In this document: positions 37,888-47,214 of the stretch, piece by piece
Position numbering within the stretch: the first letter of the stretch is position 1
Layout: every line of letters starts with the position of its first letter
From: Anaerolineae bacterium
GTDB taxonomy: Bacteria > Chloroflexota > Anaerolineae > DRVO01
NCBI GenBank assembly: GCA_013178015.1
Contig: JABLXR010000011.1
Span: forward strand, 35,720 to 99,719
Length of the DNA stretch: 64,000 nt
Direction of reading: 5' to 3'
Made by a program: the position numbers and the translations under genes
Notes under the pieces: model-generated
What the model was told of the DNA's origin: nothing
The model's input: only the letters and a program-made list of their open reading frames with translations
The model's database searches: none

Positions 37888-38181
37888 GTCCCGCAGCGAA
37901 GAGACCGCGGTACAAGCATGGCACAACTGTGGCACGGCTGGCTATGGAGAGTAGTGCTGGGAACGGGTAGTATGGCTGTGTCTGGGTCGGGCAGCGGGCC
38001 GGCCCATGGCGTTGGGCTTTCTACTCTACGCTGAGCACATGCTGGTTGCCGCGGCTGCGGTGCTCGCACAGACTCTTGGACTGAGCTGATGGAGTCGGTT
38101 GGTGGGCATGGCCGGTGCGCACGGGTCGCGTGTTGGGCTAGGTGTTAGCTTGTTAAGCACGGCACAGAAGGGGATGCGTGT
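37888..38181. other. Intergenic region
   Basis: 294 bases between the broken toxin and the M55 gene. I see no gene, tRNA or convincing promoter. Confidence 0.4.
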
Positions 38182-38982
38182 ATGCGCGTGTATGTGATGA
38201 CCGATCTTGAGGGCACTGCAGGGGTGCTCTCGGCCGACGACTATATCTTCAGGGGCTCATGCTACCTGCCACTGGCACGCCGGTTGGCCACTCAGGAAGT
38301 GAATGCAGCCGTGGAGGGGGCACTGGAGGCGGGGGCCACGGAGGTGCTGGTGATGGATGGCCACGGGGTAGGCGGTCTGGATTGGCGTTTCATACACCCG
38401 CGGGCCCAGCTTCTCGCTGGCCGCCCTCTGGACTACCCCTTTGGCCTCACTAGTGACTTCGACGCTGTCATGTTCGTCGGCCAGCACGCCATGTCCAACA
38501 CCGACGGTGGTCACCTGTGCCACACCGGCTCTTTTGCCATTGAGGAGCAAGTCCTTAACGGGATCGCCATCGGGGAGCTGGCCGAATTCATGATGTGCGC
38601 CTCGTGTCTAGACGTGCCCGTGGTTACGGTGACCGGGGATGCAGCCGCGTGCGCCGAGGCAACGTGCCTCGTACCCGAGATCCAGACGGCGGCCGTGAAG
38701 GTGGGTATCAGGCGCGGGTCTGCCTCCGGTCTGACAGAGGACGAAAACCGGCTCTACAATGGAGCCGCCGTGCACCTCAGTCCAGCCGCGGCGCGCGAGG
38801 CTATCCGGGAGGCGGCTAGGCGGGGCCTCAGCGGCCGACTCGAGATGGGCCTGTACTGGGTCGGACCCCCGTATGAGATGGTATATCGTTACCGCGCAAG
38901 GCGGCACGGTCGGCCGCCAGATCTGGTGAGCCGTGGCCGTGACTACATGGCCGTGCTCAACAGGGCCGGCCAGTCACTGTGA
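38182..38982 (+). CDS. M55-family D-aminopeptidase (DppA-like)
   Basis: 266 residues. The zinc ligands of DppA are present at expected places: D8 and E10 in MTDLEGTAG, H61 in VMDGHGVGG, H102 in VGQHAM and E132 in IGELAEF. The decameric DppA of Bacillus hydrolyses D-Ala dipeptides; members in other bacteria often sit beside oligopeptide or sugar transporters. Here it precedes a sugar ABC importer by 103 bases on the same strand. Codon use is slightly less GC-biased than in the genes after 42 kb. Confidence 0.88.
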   Translation: MRVYVMTDLEGTAGVLSADDYIFRGSCYLPLARRLATQEVNAAVEGALEAGATEVLVMDGHGVGGLDWRFIHPRAQLLAGRPLDYPFGLTSDFDAVMFVGQHAMSNTDGGHLCHTGSFAIEEQVLNGIAIGELAEFMMCASCLDVPVVTVTGDAAACAEATCLVPEIQTAAVKVGIRRGSASGLTEDENRLYNGAAVHLSPAAAREAIREAARRGLSGRLEMGLYWVGPPYEMVYRYRARRHGRPPDLVSRGRDYMAVLNRAGQSL

Positions 38983-39085
38983 TGCGCTGCAGGAGAGTCG
39001 GAGTTGGCTGCAGCACCGACACCGATAGGGTCGCCGATAGACACCGCGACTGGACGTCGCATCTTGTGCGAGGAGGAGGTCGGAG

Positions 39086-40459
39086 ATGGGCACTATCAGA
39101 CTGACGCGGAGACAGGCACTTCGTGGGATGCTGGCCATCGGGGGAGGAGCAGCCCTGATGACGGCTTGCTCGGGCACCACGAGCACGGTGTCGACGACTG
39201 GCACCGCCGCTGAGACTCCCGCCGCAGGCGAGCCGGCGGCGGCGGCAGAAGCGATCGCGCTGAGACTGATGGCTTGGGAGGGCGGTATTGGCAACACCAA
39301 GGAGATCAACGAGATCACTCTGCCGGCGTTCATGGACCATAACCCGACCATCAAGGTCAAGTTCGAGGCTCCACCGTGGGACGAGTATTGGACGAAGTTC
39401 CAGACGCTCGCCGCATCGGGCGACCTCCCTGATGTCTATAGCGAAAGCATCGCTTACGGCTGGGATCATGCCAACCAGGGGATAGCCCTCAACCTTCAGC
39501 CTTTCATCGACGCTACTCTCAATACCGACGACTACTACATGGAGATGCATCTCAACGGTCTGCGATACCCGAGCATGCTGCACGGCGACCTCTATGCCTT
39601 CCCAGTCCGTTGGGTCGGGGCTCTGCTCTTCTACAACAAGGATATCTTCGATGCAGTGGGTGCCGCGTACCCCGACGACACCTGGACCTATGATGATATG
39701 CTCAATGCTGCACAGACGCTTACCAAGGTTGAGGGCGGCAAGACGGTACAGTGGGGCATGGACCCGCTCGTCACCGACATGCTGCTTGACCCGATGATCA
39801 AGGCCAATGGTGGCTCGGTCGTGAGCGACGACTATCGGCGCTGCACTATAACCGAGCCCGTAGCGATCGAGTCAATACAGTGGTCCGTCGATACTATCCA
39901 AACGCACAAGGTTGCGCCCTCGCCCGCAACCAAGAAGGGCTTCGCCCAGGGCACCTTTGCTTCTCAAGTTGTGGCGATGGCCGTTTCGGGCAGTTGGGAT
40001 TGCGATACGTGGAGGGAGGCGGACTTTGCATGGGACGTGACCTACATCCCCAAAGGCAAGGTGAGCCGCAAGATGGGCGACGGCCCAGACAGCCTAGGGA
40101 TTTACAAGGCAAGCACGAACAAGGAAGCGGCCTGGAAGCTGGTCGAGTATTGGGTCTCCGAGGAGAATCAGATGCGCATGGGCGAACTGCCACTGGGCTG
40201 CGTGCCTTTCCTTCGCAAGGCAGCGGAGTCGCCCGCGTTTCTGGATCGCCCAGGTAGTCCGAGTGGTCTGAGGGCACTTCTAGACATGGCACCTGACTCT
40301 ACTTCAGATTACGGACCTCAGTGGATGGAGTGGCGCGCGACGATCATGCGCAATGAACTCGACCTAGCCTTTCTAGGCGAGCGCTCAGTTGAGGAGTCGG
40401 TGCAGGCGGCCTGTGTGGGCGTCGACCAGGTGCTAGCAAGCATCGAGTGGCCCGATTGA
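39086..40459 (+). CDS. Sugar ABC transporter substrate-binding lipoprotein
   Basis: 457 residues. The N-terminus carries twin arginines (TRRQALRG), a hydrophobic stretch and a lipobox ending LMTAC, so it is a lipoprotein possibly exported by Tat. A Pro/Ala/Thr linker leads to the family-1 binding fold (LRLMAWEGGIGN, AASGDLPDVYSES, RWVGALLFYNKDIFDAVG, TYDDMLNAAQTLT). It should deliver a carbohydrate to the two permeases directly downstream. A GGAGGAGG site precedes the ATG. A 12-bp hairpin separates it from the first permease. Confidence 0.92.
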   Translation: MGTIRLTRRQALRGMLAIGGGAALMTACSGTTSTVSTTGTAAETPAAGEPAAAAEAIALRLMAWEGGIGNTKEINEITLPAFMDHNPTIKVKFEAPPWDEYWTKFQTLAASGDLPDVYSESIAYGWDHANQGIALNLQPFIDATLNTDDYYMEMHLNGLRYPSMLHGDLYAFPVRWVGALLFYNKDIFDAVGAAYPDDTWTYDDMLNAAQTLTKVEGGKTVQWGMDPLVTDMLLDPMIKANGGSVVSDDYRRCTITEPVAIESIQWSVDTIQTHKVAPSPATKKGFAQGTFASQVVAMAVSGSWDCDTWREADFAWDVTYIPKGKVSRKMGDGPDSLGIYKASTNKEAAWKLVEYWVSEENQMRMGELPLGCVPFLRKAAESPAFLDRPGSPSGLRALLDMAPDSTSDYGPQWMEWRATIMRNELDLAFLGERSVEESVQAACVGVDQVLASIEWPD

Positions 40460-40475
40460 TTGGCGGCACCTACTA

Positions 40476-40503
40476 CCCTTGGGGTCGGCTTCGACCCCAA
40501 GGG
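40476..40503 (+). terminator. Intra-operon hairpin after the binding protein
   Basis: Perfect 12-bp stem CCCTTGGGGTCG/CGACCCCAAGGG with a GCTT loop, between the binding-protein stop and the first permease. It has no T-tract, so it may be an attenuator or RNA-stabilising stem. Confidence 0.65.
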
Positions 40504-40537
40504 CCCCTATGCCTACCTAGGCGACTGGAGGTAGTTA

Positions 40538-41470
40538 GTGGCAACAGGGCCAGCCCCTCTCGGGGCCCTCACTCGTTCGCCTGGCGCTGAGGGCCGCCGC
40601 CGCGGGCTCAGCCAATTGCTGGCGGCGCTGCCGTTCCTCCTGCCCACTATGATCGGCTTCTTCGTCTTCATCGCCGGTCCGGTGCTGGCCGCCTTCATCC
40701 TCGGCTTCACCAAGTGGGACCTGTTCACCTCTCCCACCTGGGTGGGACTGGGCAACTACGGTCAGATGGCTCAGATGCCTCTGTTCTGGAGGACGGTCCG
40801 CAACACATTCCAGTACACGATTCTTTACCTGGCTCCTGGAGTCATTCTGCCGCTGCTGGTGGCCATCTTCATGAACCAGCGGGCCCGTGCCATAAGCATC
40901 TATCGCAGTGTGTTCTTCCTCCCCGTAGTCACCTCCACGGTGGCGGTAGCCCTGGTGTGGTTCTGGCTGTACAATCCCGAGTTTGGCGCCATCAACTACT
41001 TCCTGGCGCTGGTGGGCATCAAGGGGCCTATGTGGCTGGCGAGCCCCAGGACCGCCATGATTTCCATCGTTATCATGAGCGTGTGGAAGGGCCTCGGCTA
41101 CACCATGGTCATCTACCTGGCCGGGCTTCAGGGGGTACCTGCCGAGCTCTGCGAAGCGGCCGCCATTGACGGCGCTACCCGCTGGCGCCGTCATCTGCAC
41201 GTTACCCTGCCCCTCATGACTCCCACGATCTTCTTCGTAGTGGTAACCACGGTGATGGGCTCGCTGCAGGTCTTCGAGCAAACTTACATTCTCACTCAGG
41301 GTGGGCCGGCTTACTCCACCACCACGCTCTCCTGGTATATCTACGTCCAGGCCTTCCAGTGGCTGCACATGGGGTTCGGCTGCGCCCTGGCCTATGTCCT
41401 CTTCTTCATCATCATGGTGCTGACTCTGATCCAATTCCGCCTACAGAAGGCCTGGGTGTTCTATGGCTAG
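40538..41470 (+). CDS. Sugar ABC transporter permease (MalF-like)
   Basis: 310 residues with six transmembrane segments. The first is LLPTMIGFFVFIAGPVLAAF and the conserved cytoplasmic EAA loop is LCEAAAIDGATRWRRH. The GTG start fits the spacing; upstream GGAGG is about 8 bases away. It forms the inner-membrane channel with the next gene, whose start follows 9 bases later. No ATPase is encoded in the locus, so a shared MsmK/UgpC-type ATPase elsewhere is likely. Confidence 0.93.
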   Translation: MATGPAPLGALTRSPGAEGRRRGLSQLLAALPFLLPTMIGFFVFIAGPVLAAFILGFTKWDLFTSPTWVGLGNYGQMAQMPLFWRTVRNTFQYTILYLAPGVILPLLVAIFMNQRARAISIYRSVFFLPVVTSTVAVALVWFWLYNPEFGAINYFLALVGIKGPMWLASPRTAMISIVIMSVWKGLGYTMVIYLAGLQGVPAELCEAAAIDGATRWRRHLHVTLPLMTPTIFFVVVTTVMGSLQVFEQTYILTQGGPAYSTTTLSWYIYVQAFQWLHMGFGCALAYVLFFIIMVLTLIQFRLQKAWVFYG

Positions 41471-41479
41471 AGGAGGACC

Positions 41480-42373
41480 ATGCCGATGACCGCCCGTGCC
41501 CAACTCGGACCACGAGCGACACTCAAGGGACCTTCGGCCTGGGAGACGCTGCGCAAGGTGCTCCGGCCGGTGGTGGTGCACGGGTTCCTGATCCTGGCCA
41601 GCCTGATCATGGCCTTACCCTTCATCTGGATGGTACTGAGCTCACTCAAGGCTCAGCCCGAGATCTTCATTTTCCCGCCGCGCTGGCTCCCCAAGACGCC
41701 TCTGTGGAGCAACTACATTGAGGTGACCAAGGCCATGCCCTTCACTTGGTTCACCTACAACAGCCTCAAGATCGCCGTGTTGACCGTCCTGGGACAGATC
41801 CTTTCGGCCTCCCTGGCAGCGTATGCCTTTGCCCGGCTCCGTTTTCCGGGCCGGGAGGTGATGTTCCTCACTTGGCTGGGCTGCATGATGATCCCCGGCC
41901 AGGTGACCCTCATCCCCCAGTTCATCCTCTTCCGATCCTTCGGGTGGCTGGATACACACCTGCCTCTGGTGATCCCCAGCTTTTTCGGCTCCGCCTTCGG
42001 TACGTTCCTGCTGCGCCAGTTCTTCATGACCATTCCCATGGAACTGGAAGACGCCGCCATCGTGGACGGCTGCACCCGCTTCCGCATCTACTGGAACATC
42101 ATGATGCCGCTGGCCAAGCCGGCTTTAGCCACCTTAGCCGTGTTCACCTTCATGGGCAGTTGGAACAGCTTGCTAGAGCCGGTTGTGTATCTTACTACCT
42201 ACAGGAAACTGACCCTGCCGGTCGGACTTGCTTTCTTCCGAGGGCAATACACCACCAACTGGGCCCTTCTCATGGCCGGAGCCACCCTCAGCGTCGTCCC
42301 CATCATCGCCCTATACATCTTCGCCCAGAAGTACTTCGTCCAGGGCGTGGTCATGAGCGGCATCAAGGGGTAG
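41480..42373 (+). CDS. Sugar ABC transporter permease (MalG-like)
   Basis: 297 residues with six transmembrane segments. Typical starts and ends are IMALPFIWMVLSSLK, TYNSLKIAVLTVLGQ and the EAA loop ELEDAAIVDGCTRFR, with a C-terminal KYFVQGVVMSGIKG as in MalG/UgpE relatives. It partners the preceding permease. The ATG follows GAGGAGG. Confidence 0.94.
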   Translation: MPMTARAQLGPRATLKGPSAWETLRKVLRPVVVHGFLILASLIMALPFIWMVLSSLKAQPEIFIFPPRWLPKTPLWSNYIEVTKAMPFTWFTYNSLKIAVLTVLGQILSASLAAYAFARLRFPGREVMFLTWLGCMMIPGQVTLIPQFILFRSFGWLDTHLPLVIPSFFGSAFGTFLLRQFFMTIPMELEDAAIVDGCTRFRIYWNIMMPLAKPALATLAVFTFMGSWNSLLEPVVYLTTYRKLTLPVGLAFFRGQYTTNWALLMAGATLSVVPIIALYIFAQKYFVQGVVMSGIKG

Positions 42374-42404
42374 ACTAGCCCCATCCCTTTCTGGAGCCCG
42401 TCCC

Positions 42405-43679
42405 ATGCTCGCTGGCTTCGCCAAGACCGACATCACCCCACCCGCAGGCACCACCCTCACCGGCTACCTGGCCCGGCTCGGGCCCGCCGAGGGCGTGCAC
42501 GACCCCCTCTTCTGCCGAGCCCTCGTCCTGGGCCAGGGCGTGGACCAGGCCGCCCTCATCGTGGCCGACACCCTCGGCTTCGGCATCGAGTACACCCGCC
42601 AAGTCAAAGACGCCATCGCCCAGGCCGCCGGCATCGCCCCCGAGCGCATCATCCTGGCCGCCACCCACACCCACGCCGGCCCGGCCAGCGTCTTCCTCCA
42701 GGGCTGCGGCGACCTGGCCCTCGACTGGCTGGAAGGCTTCCCGGCCCAGGCCGTGTCAGCGGTGCAGGCTGCTCAGGCCGGCCTCACTGAGGTCAGCGTG
42801 CACTTCGCCTCGGTGGACGTGCCCGACGTGGCCATCAACCGGCGCGATCCGGAGAACGGCCCCGTGGACGAAGAGCTGTCCGCCGTCTGGTTCCAGGACG
42901 CCACAGGCCGGGTGAAGGGCGCGCTTATGCACTTCACCTGCCACGCCGTGGTCATGGACGCCGACAACCGCCTCATCTCCGCCGACTACCCTGGCGCCGC
43001 CTGCCGCCAACTCGAGGAACTCATCGGCGCGCCGGCCATGTTCGTGCAGGGCCCCTGTGGCGACATCAACCCGGCCCATCGCCACTCCTTCGAGGCGGTG
43101 GACGGCTCTGGGGCCAAGCTGGCCCGGGCCGCAGCAGAGCTCATACGAGGTGGCGGAACGCCCATCGAAGTCGGTGAGCCGGCCGTGCAGTCCACCACTC
43201 TGGCCCTGCCCCTCATGGCCCCGCCACCGTACGGGCAGCTGCTGAGCTTCCGGCGCGAGCATGCGTCCGCCGCAGCGACGGCCGAGGCCGCAGGCGAGGC
43301 CATCAGGGCGAAGATGCACCGGGCCATGGTCTACTGGGCCGACCTGACCATCGGCGGAGTGTGCTCGGGCTTGCTGCAGGGCGAAGTCACCGTCGAAGCC
43401 GAGTGCCTGCGGCTGGGCGACATCCTACTCGTGACCAGCCCGGGGGAGCTGTTCGTGGAGTTCGGGCTGGAGGCGAAGCGGCGAGCTCGCCAGGGAGGCA
43501 AGCGGGCCATGGTGGTGGCCTACGCCAACGCCGACATCGGCTACATCCCTACGGCCTCGAGCTACGCCAAGGGCGGCTACGAGGTGGAGTGGGCCCACAA
43601 GTACTATGGCTATCCTGGCCCCCTGGCCCCCGAGGCGGGCGAGATGGTGGGGCAGGCGTTGGCTCAGTTCATCGGTTAG
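42405..43679 (+). CDS. Neutral ceramidase-like hydrolase (N-terminal domain family)
   Basis: 424 residues. FAKTDITPPAGTTLTGYLAR is the signature N-terminus of the neutral/alkaline ceramidase family, and ATHTHAGPAS carries the zinc-binding His pair. HFTCHAVVM and GDINPAHRH are further conserved sites. It lacks the C-terminal domain and signal peptide of true ceramidases (about 650 residues), so it is a cytoplasmic relative, probably an amidase of another substrate. It starts 31 bases after the second permease, so its substrate is likely what the importer brings in. Confidence 0.8.
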   Translation: MLAGFAKTDITPPAGTTLTGYLARLGPAEGVHDPLFCRALVLGQGVDQAALIVADTLGFGIEYTRQVKDAIAQAAGIAPERIILAATHTHAGPASVFLQGCGDLALDWLEGFPAQAVSAVQAAQAGLTEVSVHFASVDVPDVAINRRDPENGPVDEELSAVWFQDATGRVKGALMHFTCHAVVMDADNRLISADYPGAACRQLEELIGAPAMFVQGPCGDINPAHRHSFEAVDGSGAKLARAAAELIRGGGTPIEVGEPAVQSTTLALPLMAPPPYGQLLSFRREHASAAATAEAAGEAIRAKMHRAMVYWADLTIGGVCSGLLQGEVTVEAECLRLGDILLVTSPGELFVEFGLEAKRRARQGGKRAMVVAYANADIGYIPTASSYAKGGYEVEWAHKYYGYPGPLAPEAGEMVGQALAQFIG

Positions 43680-43684
43680 CGACG

Positions 43685-43800
43685 GCCCGCACGGGCTGAA
43701 GCCACGTGCTAGAGCTGCAAAGCCGGCCCTCCGGCCGGCTAGTGAGTGAGCCCGCCGAAGGGCGGGCTTGGCCTAGGTAGCCGGGGGCTTCAGCCCCCGC
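43685..43800. repeat. REP-like cluster of three hairpins
   Basis: AGCCGGCC-CTCC-GGCCGGCT, AGCCCGCC-GAAG-GGCGGGCT and CGGGGGCT-TC-AGCCCCCG occur in series, flanked by GGCTGAAGCC on the left and GGCTTCAGCC on the right, between the ceramidase-like gene and the first DegT gene. Confidence 0.75.
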
Positions 43801-43853
43801 TGCATCTCCCGGCACTCCCGGTACTTCTTCCGTTACGACATCGGAGGCATAAC

Positions 43854-45131
43854 ATGGCAAGACTGGCAATCAACGGCGGTACCCCGGTACGAACCGCTCC
43901 CTGGCCCAGGTGGCCCGAGGTGGACGAGGGCGACGTGCAGGCCGTGTCCGAGGTGATCCGCAGCGGCCGCTGGGGCCGCCTGGGCGGCACCAAGGTGGCC
44001 GAGTTCGAGCAGAAGTTCGCCCAGTACCAGGGCGCCCAGTACGGCCTCACCGTGTCCTCCGGCACGGCCGCCCTGGAGATAGCCCTGCGGGCCATGAAGA
44101 TCGCCCCGGGCGACGAGGTGATCGTCCCGCCTTACACCTTCATGGCCACCGCCACGGCCGTGCTCCAAGTCGGAGCTATCCCCATCTTCGTGGACATAGA
44201 CCCCCGCACCTACAACATCAACCCTGCCCTGATCGAGGAGGCCATCACCGACCGCACCCGAGCCATTATCCCAGTGCACTTTGGCGGGCTGGCCTGCGAC
44301 ATGGACTCCATCATGGAGGTGGCCCGCAAGCACGACCTCCTGGTCCTGGAGGACTGCTCCCATGCCCATGGGGGCAAGTGGAAGGACAAGGGGCTAGGCA
44401 CCATCGGCGACGCCGGGGCCTTCAGCCTGATGTCGGGCAAGAACCTGGCCGCTGGCGAGGCGGGCATCATCATCACCGACAGCTCCGAGCTCATCGGCTG
44501 GTCCATCCTCTACCACGACTTCTGGCGGGGCGCCGTACGCGCCGGCTCAGTGGAGTCCGAGCTGCCCAAGGGTTGGGAAGTGCGCTTCCCCGTCCTGGCC
44601 GGCAACGACCGGGCCAACGAGATCGAGGGGGCCTTGCTCCTCTCCCAACTGGCCAAGCTCGAGGACCAAGCCCAGCGGCGCTCCCGCAACGGCGACTACC
44701 TCAACACCCTGCTCGATGACATCGAGGGAGTGCGGCCCCTGCGGGTGGACCCGTACGTCACCCGGAATGTCTACCACATCCTCACTTTCCAGTACACGGG
44801 CGAGGGCTTCAAGGGCCTCTCGCGGGAGAGGTTCAGCCAGGCACTGGCAGCCGAGGGCATCCCCAACAGCCTGGGGTATCTCAAGACCGTGTACCAGCAC
44901 CCCATCTTCTTGGAGGCGGAGACAGCCTTGCCCTCCGGCTTCCCGGTCAAAGGGGGATACTACGGGCGCGAGATAGACTACAACCAGGTCCACTGCCCGG
45001 AGGCGGAACGCCTCTGCCGGGAGGAGACCATCTGGATGGGCCAGAACATGTTCCTGGGCTCGAAACAGGACATGGACGACGTGGCCGAGGCCATTGCCAA
45101 GATCAAGGCTAATGCCGAGGAGCTGCTCTAG
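43854..45131 (+). CDS. DegT/DnrJ/EryC1/StrS-family aminotransferase (first copy)
   Basis: 425 residues, ATG after GGAGG. LAINGGTPVRTAPWPRWPEV is the N-terminus, very like the scyllo-inosose aminotransferases StsC/StrS. SSGTAALEIALRA, VIVPPYTFMATATAVL and the PLP-lysine motif SLMSGKNLAAGEAG mark the fold. ECSHAHGGKW-like (DCSHAHGGKWKDKG) places it among sugar or cyclitol aminotransferases. The substrate is unknown. It shares its family with the gene about 2 kb downstream. Confidence 0.9.
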   Translation: MARLAINGGTPVRTAPWPRWPEVDEGDVQAVSEVIRSGRWGRLGGTKVAEFEQKFAQYQGAQYGLTVSSGTAALEIALRAMKIAPGDEVIVPPYTFMATATAVLQVGAIPIFVDIDPRTYNINPALIEEAITDRTRAIIPVHFGGLACDMDSIMEVARKHDLLVLEDCSHAHGGKWKDKGLGTIGDAGAFSLMSGKNLAAGEAGIIITDSSELIGWSILYHDFWRGAVRAGSVESELPKGWEVRFPVLAGNDRANEIEGALLLSQLAKLEDQAQRRSRNGDYLNTLLDDIEGVRPLRVDPYVTRNVYHILTFQYTGEGFKGLSRERFSQALAAEGIPNSLGYLKTVYQHPIFLEAETALPSGFPVKGGYYGREIDYNQVHCPEAERLCREETIWMGQNMFLGSKQDMDDVAEAIAKIKANAEELL

Positions 45132-45220
45132 GCCGCCGGCCAGCGGCGGCGCAGCCGGGGAGGAGCGCCCCGTCATCCCGCCGCAGCGCCATCCTGAGTA
45201 TCACCCGGGGGTGGAACTCG

Positions 45221-46807
45221 GTGCGCTACTTCGACGCCAACTGCCGTGTAGGTCGCTTCAACCGCTGGACCGGACGTGAGCCCATCGCCCCGGAGGAGCT
45301 GCTCCGGGCCCTGGATCACTACGGCATCCATGAGGCCCTGGTGACCTCCAGCCTGGCCCGTGAGTATCACCCGGTGGACGGCAACGAGCAGGTGATGCGC
45401 CTGGTCGAAGGGCAGCCGCGGCTGCACCCGGCCTGGGCCGGGCTGCCCCCGCGCAGCCGGGAGCTGCCCCCCGCAGCTGACCTAGTAGCCGAGATGGAGG
45501 AGCGCGGGGTGCGCGCTCTCTTCCTGTACCCCCGCCAGTACCGTCTCACCCTAGACGACTGGGGCGTAGACGAGATGCTCGGGCCCCTGGCCGAACGACG
45601 GGTGCCGCTCTTCATCTGCCCCAGCGACATGGTGGCCGGCTCGCCTCCCGACCAGACCGACTGGCCGGGCGTGGTCCGCCTCTGCCGGGCCTTCCCTGAC
45701 CTGCCGGTGATCGTGACCGAGACGCGCATATTGCGCACCCTACGCACGGTGTACCAAGCCCTGGACGCCTGCCCCAACCTCCACATTGACATGTCGGCAC
45801 TCTGGCTGCACCACCTGGTGGAGTTCGTAGCCCGGGAGTGGGGAGTGCACCGCTTGCTCTTCGGCTCCGACCTTCCCGAGCGCGACCCGGGAGCGACTCT
45901 CGGCCAGTTGATCTTCTCCGACATCTGCCCCGAGGATCTGGCCGCCATCGCCGGCGGCAACTTGCGCCGGCTGCTCTCCTGGAGTCGCAAGTCTCCCCTG
46001 CCCGAGGTCGAGGTCACCTTCCCTGATCCAGTGGACGAATTGCACGCCATCGCCCGGCACGGCGGATCTCTTCGGGGCCAAGGCTTCCTCTGCGCCCACG
46101 GACACCTGGGACGCCATTCCCGCCTACACATCCCCGACGCCTCGCCTGAGGACCTCATTCAGGAGATGGATCGGCTGGGGGTGGCAAGCAGCCTCATCTT
46201 CGCCAACGCCGGCCTGAACAGCGACGAGGTCTACGGCAACGACCTGGTGGCACAGGCCATGCGCTCCTACCCCGACCGGTTCCGGGGGCTGGTCACCCTG
46301 AATCCCAATCGCACCGTTGACGAGATGGAGCGGGAGTTCCGCCGAGGGCTGGGGATGGGGATGCTGGGCATCAAGATCCATCCTTATCTGGCCAGCTACG
46401 ACACCCAAGGCGACAAGGTGGAAGTGGCCTGCGCCCTCGCCCACCGGCACCGGGCTTTCGTCCTCAACCACCACTGGGGAGACACGGACCGCCTTCTTTA
46501 TCTGTGCCGCCGCTACCCCGACGCCACCTTCATGACCGGGCACACAGCACCCGAAGCCCGTCCGGTCGTGTCCCAGGTGGACAACCTCTACGTAGGGACC
46601 TGCCCGCTGCTCGGGTACGAGTCCACGGCGCAATGGGTGGAGGACGTGGGACCAGAGCGCCTGCTGTTTGGCTCGGACCTGTCGTGGAATCCTATTGGCT
46701 GGGGCCTGGGGCCAATCCTCTACGCCAGGGTGCCCATCGAGGCCAAGCGCCTCATCCTGGGAGGCAACTTCGCCCGGCTGCTGCGGGAGAGGGGCGTGAG
46801 CCCGTAG
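45221..46807 (+). CDS. Double-domain amidohydrolase (two tandem Amidohydrolase_2 modules)
   Basis: 528 residues. Residues 1-255 and 290-525 are each a metal-dependent amidohydrolase barrel. The first opens RYFDANCRVGRF (with the usual HxH lost) and has the late GSDLPERDP and NLRRLL. The second opens CAHGHLG with an intact H-x-H, has KIHPYLASYD and HHWGDTDRL, and closes GSDLSWNP and GGNFARLL. Single-domain relatives are about 280-300 residues, so this looks like a fused duplication in which only the second half keeps full metal ligands. The GTG start is set by FDANCRVG. It lies between the two DegT genes. Confidence 0.85.
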   Translation: MRYFDANCRVGRFNRWTGREPIAPEELLRALDHYGIHEALVTSSLAREYHPVDGNEQVMRLVEGQPRLHPAWAGLPPRSRELPPAADLVAEMEERGVRALFLYPRQYRLTLDDWGVDEMLGPLAERRVPLFICPSDMVAGSPPDQTDWPGVVRLCRAFPDLPVIVTETRILRTLRTVYQALDACPNLHIDMSALWLHHLVEFVAREWGVHRLLFGSDLPERDPGATLGQLIFSDICPEDLAAIAGGNLRRLLSWSRKSPLPEVEVTFPDPVDELHAIARHGGSLRGQGFLCAHGHLGRHSRLHIPDASPEDLIQEMDRLGVASSLIFANAGLNSDEVYGNDLVAQAMRSYPDRFRGLVTLNPNRTVDEMEREFRRGLGMGMLGIKIHPYLASYDTQGDKVEVACALAHRHRAFVLNHHWGDTDRLLYLCRRYPDATFMTGHTAPEARPVVSQVDNLYVGTCPLLGYESTAQWVEDVGPERLLFGSDLSWNPIGWGLGPILYARVPIEAKRLILGGNFARLLRERGVSP

Positions 46808-47214
46808 GATGCCGCAGAACCGTGCCTGCCCCCGGTACAGACGCGCCCGACCGCTGCGCCCGCAGGGGACAGACCTGCCGGCTAGAGAGGGGCAGCCGGC
46901 CCCGCTCGCCCCGCTCCACGCATGAGGTCAGAGAGATCTCACGCGAAGCTCGCGGAGACAACGTAGAGGGGGCGGCCTGAATGCGCTCCTTCCTTTCCCT
47001 GCTCCTTCTCCGCGGTCTCGGCGATCTCCGCCGTGAGATGTCACACTACCACAAGCGGGATTCCCCTGGTATAGTGTCCAGGCGGATGTGGGAGTCAACC
47101 TCACCATGGCCCCTGGAGTTCCGAGGGCGACTGGGCGGGGGCTATCGTGCCGCACACACCACGGCCGTCCCGGGGCGTCCAGAGCAAAGCATCAACCATC
47201 AGGAGGCTTCCTCT
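46808..47214. other. Intergenic region with inverted repeat and possible promoter
   Basis: Contains the inverted repeat at 46933-47042 and TATAGT at 47070-47075, a possible -10 box for the downstream DegT gene. An open frame from 46981 through this stretch has no homology. Confidence 0.45.
46933..47042. repeat. Inverted repeat of the TCTCCGCGGT type
   Basis: Left arm GAGATCTCACGCGAAGC and CGCGGAGACAACGTAGAG; right arm CTCCGCGGTCTCGGCGATC and TCCGCCGTGAGAT. A similar single arm lies at 60571-60614. Confidence 0.6.

Noticed and set aside
46981..47214. N-terminal extension of the second DegT gene
   Set aside because: The extension covers a repeat arm and has no homology; the internal ATG has AGGAGG at the right distance.
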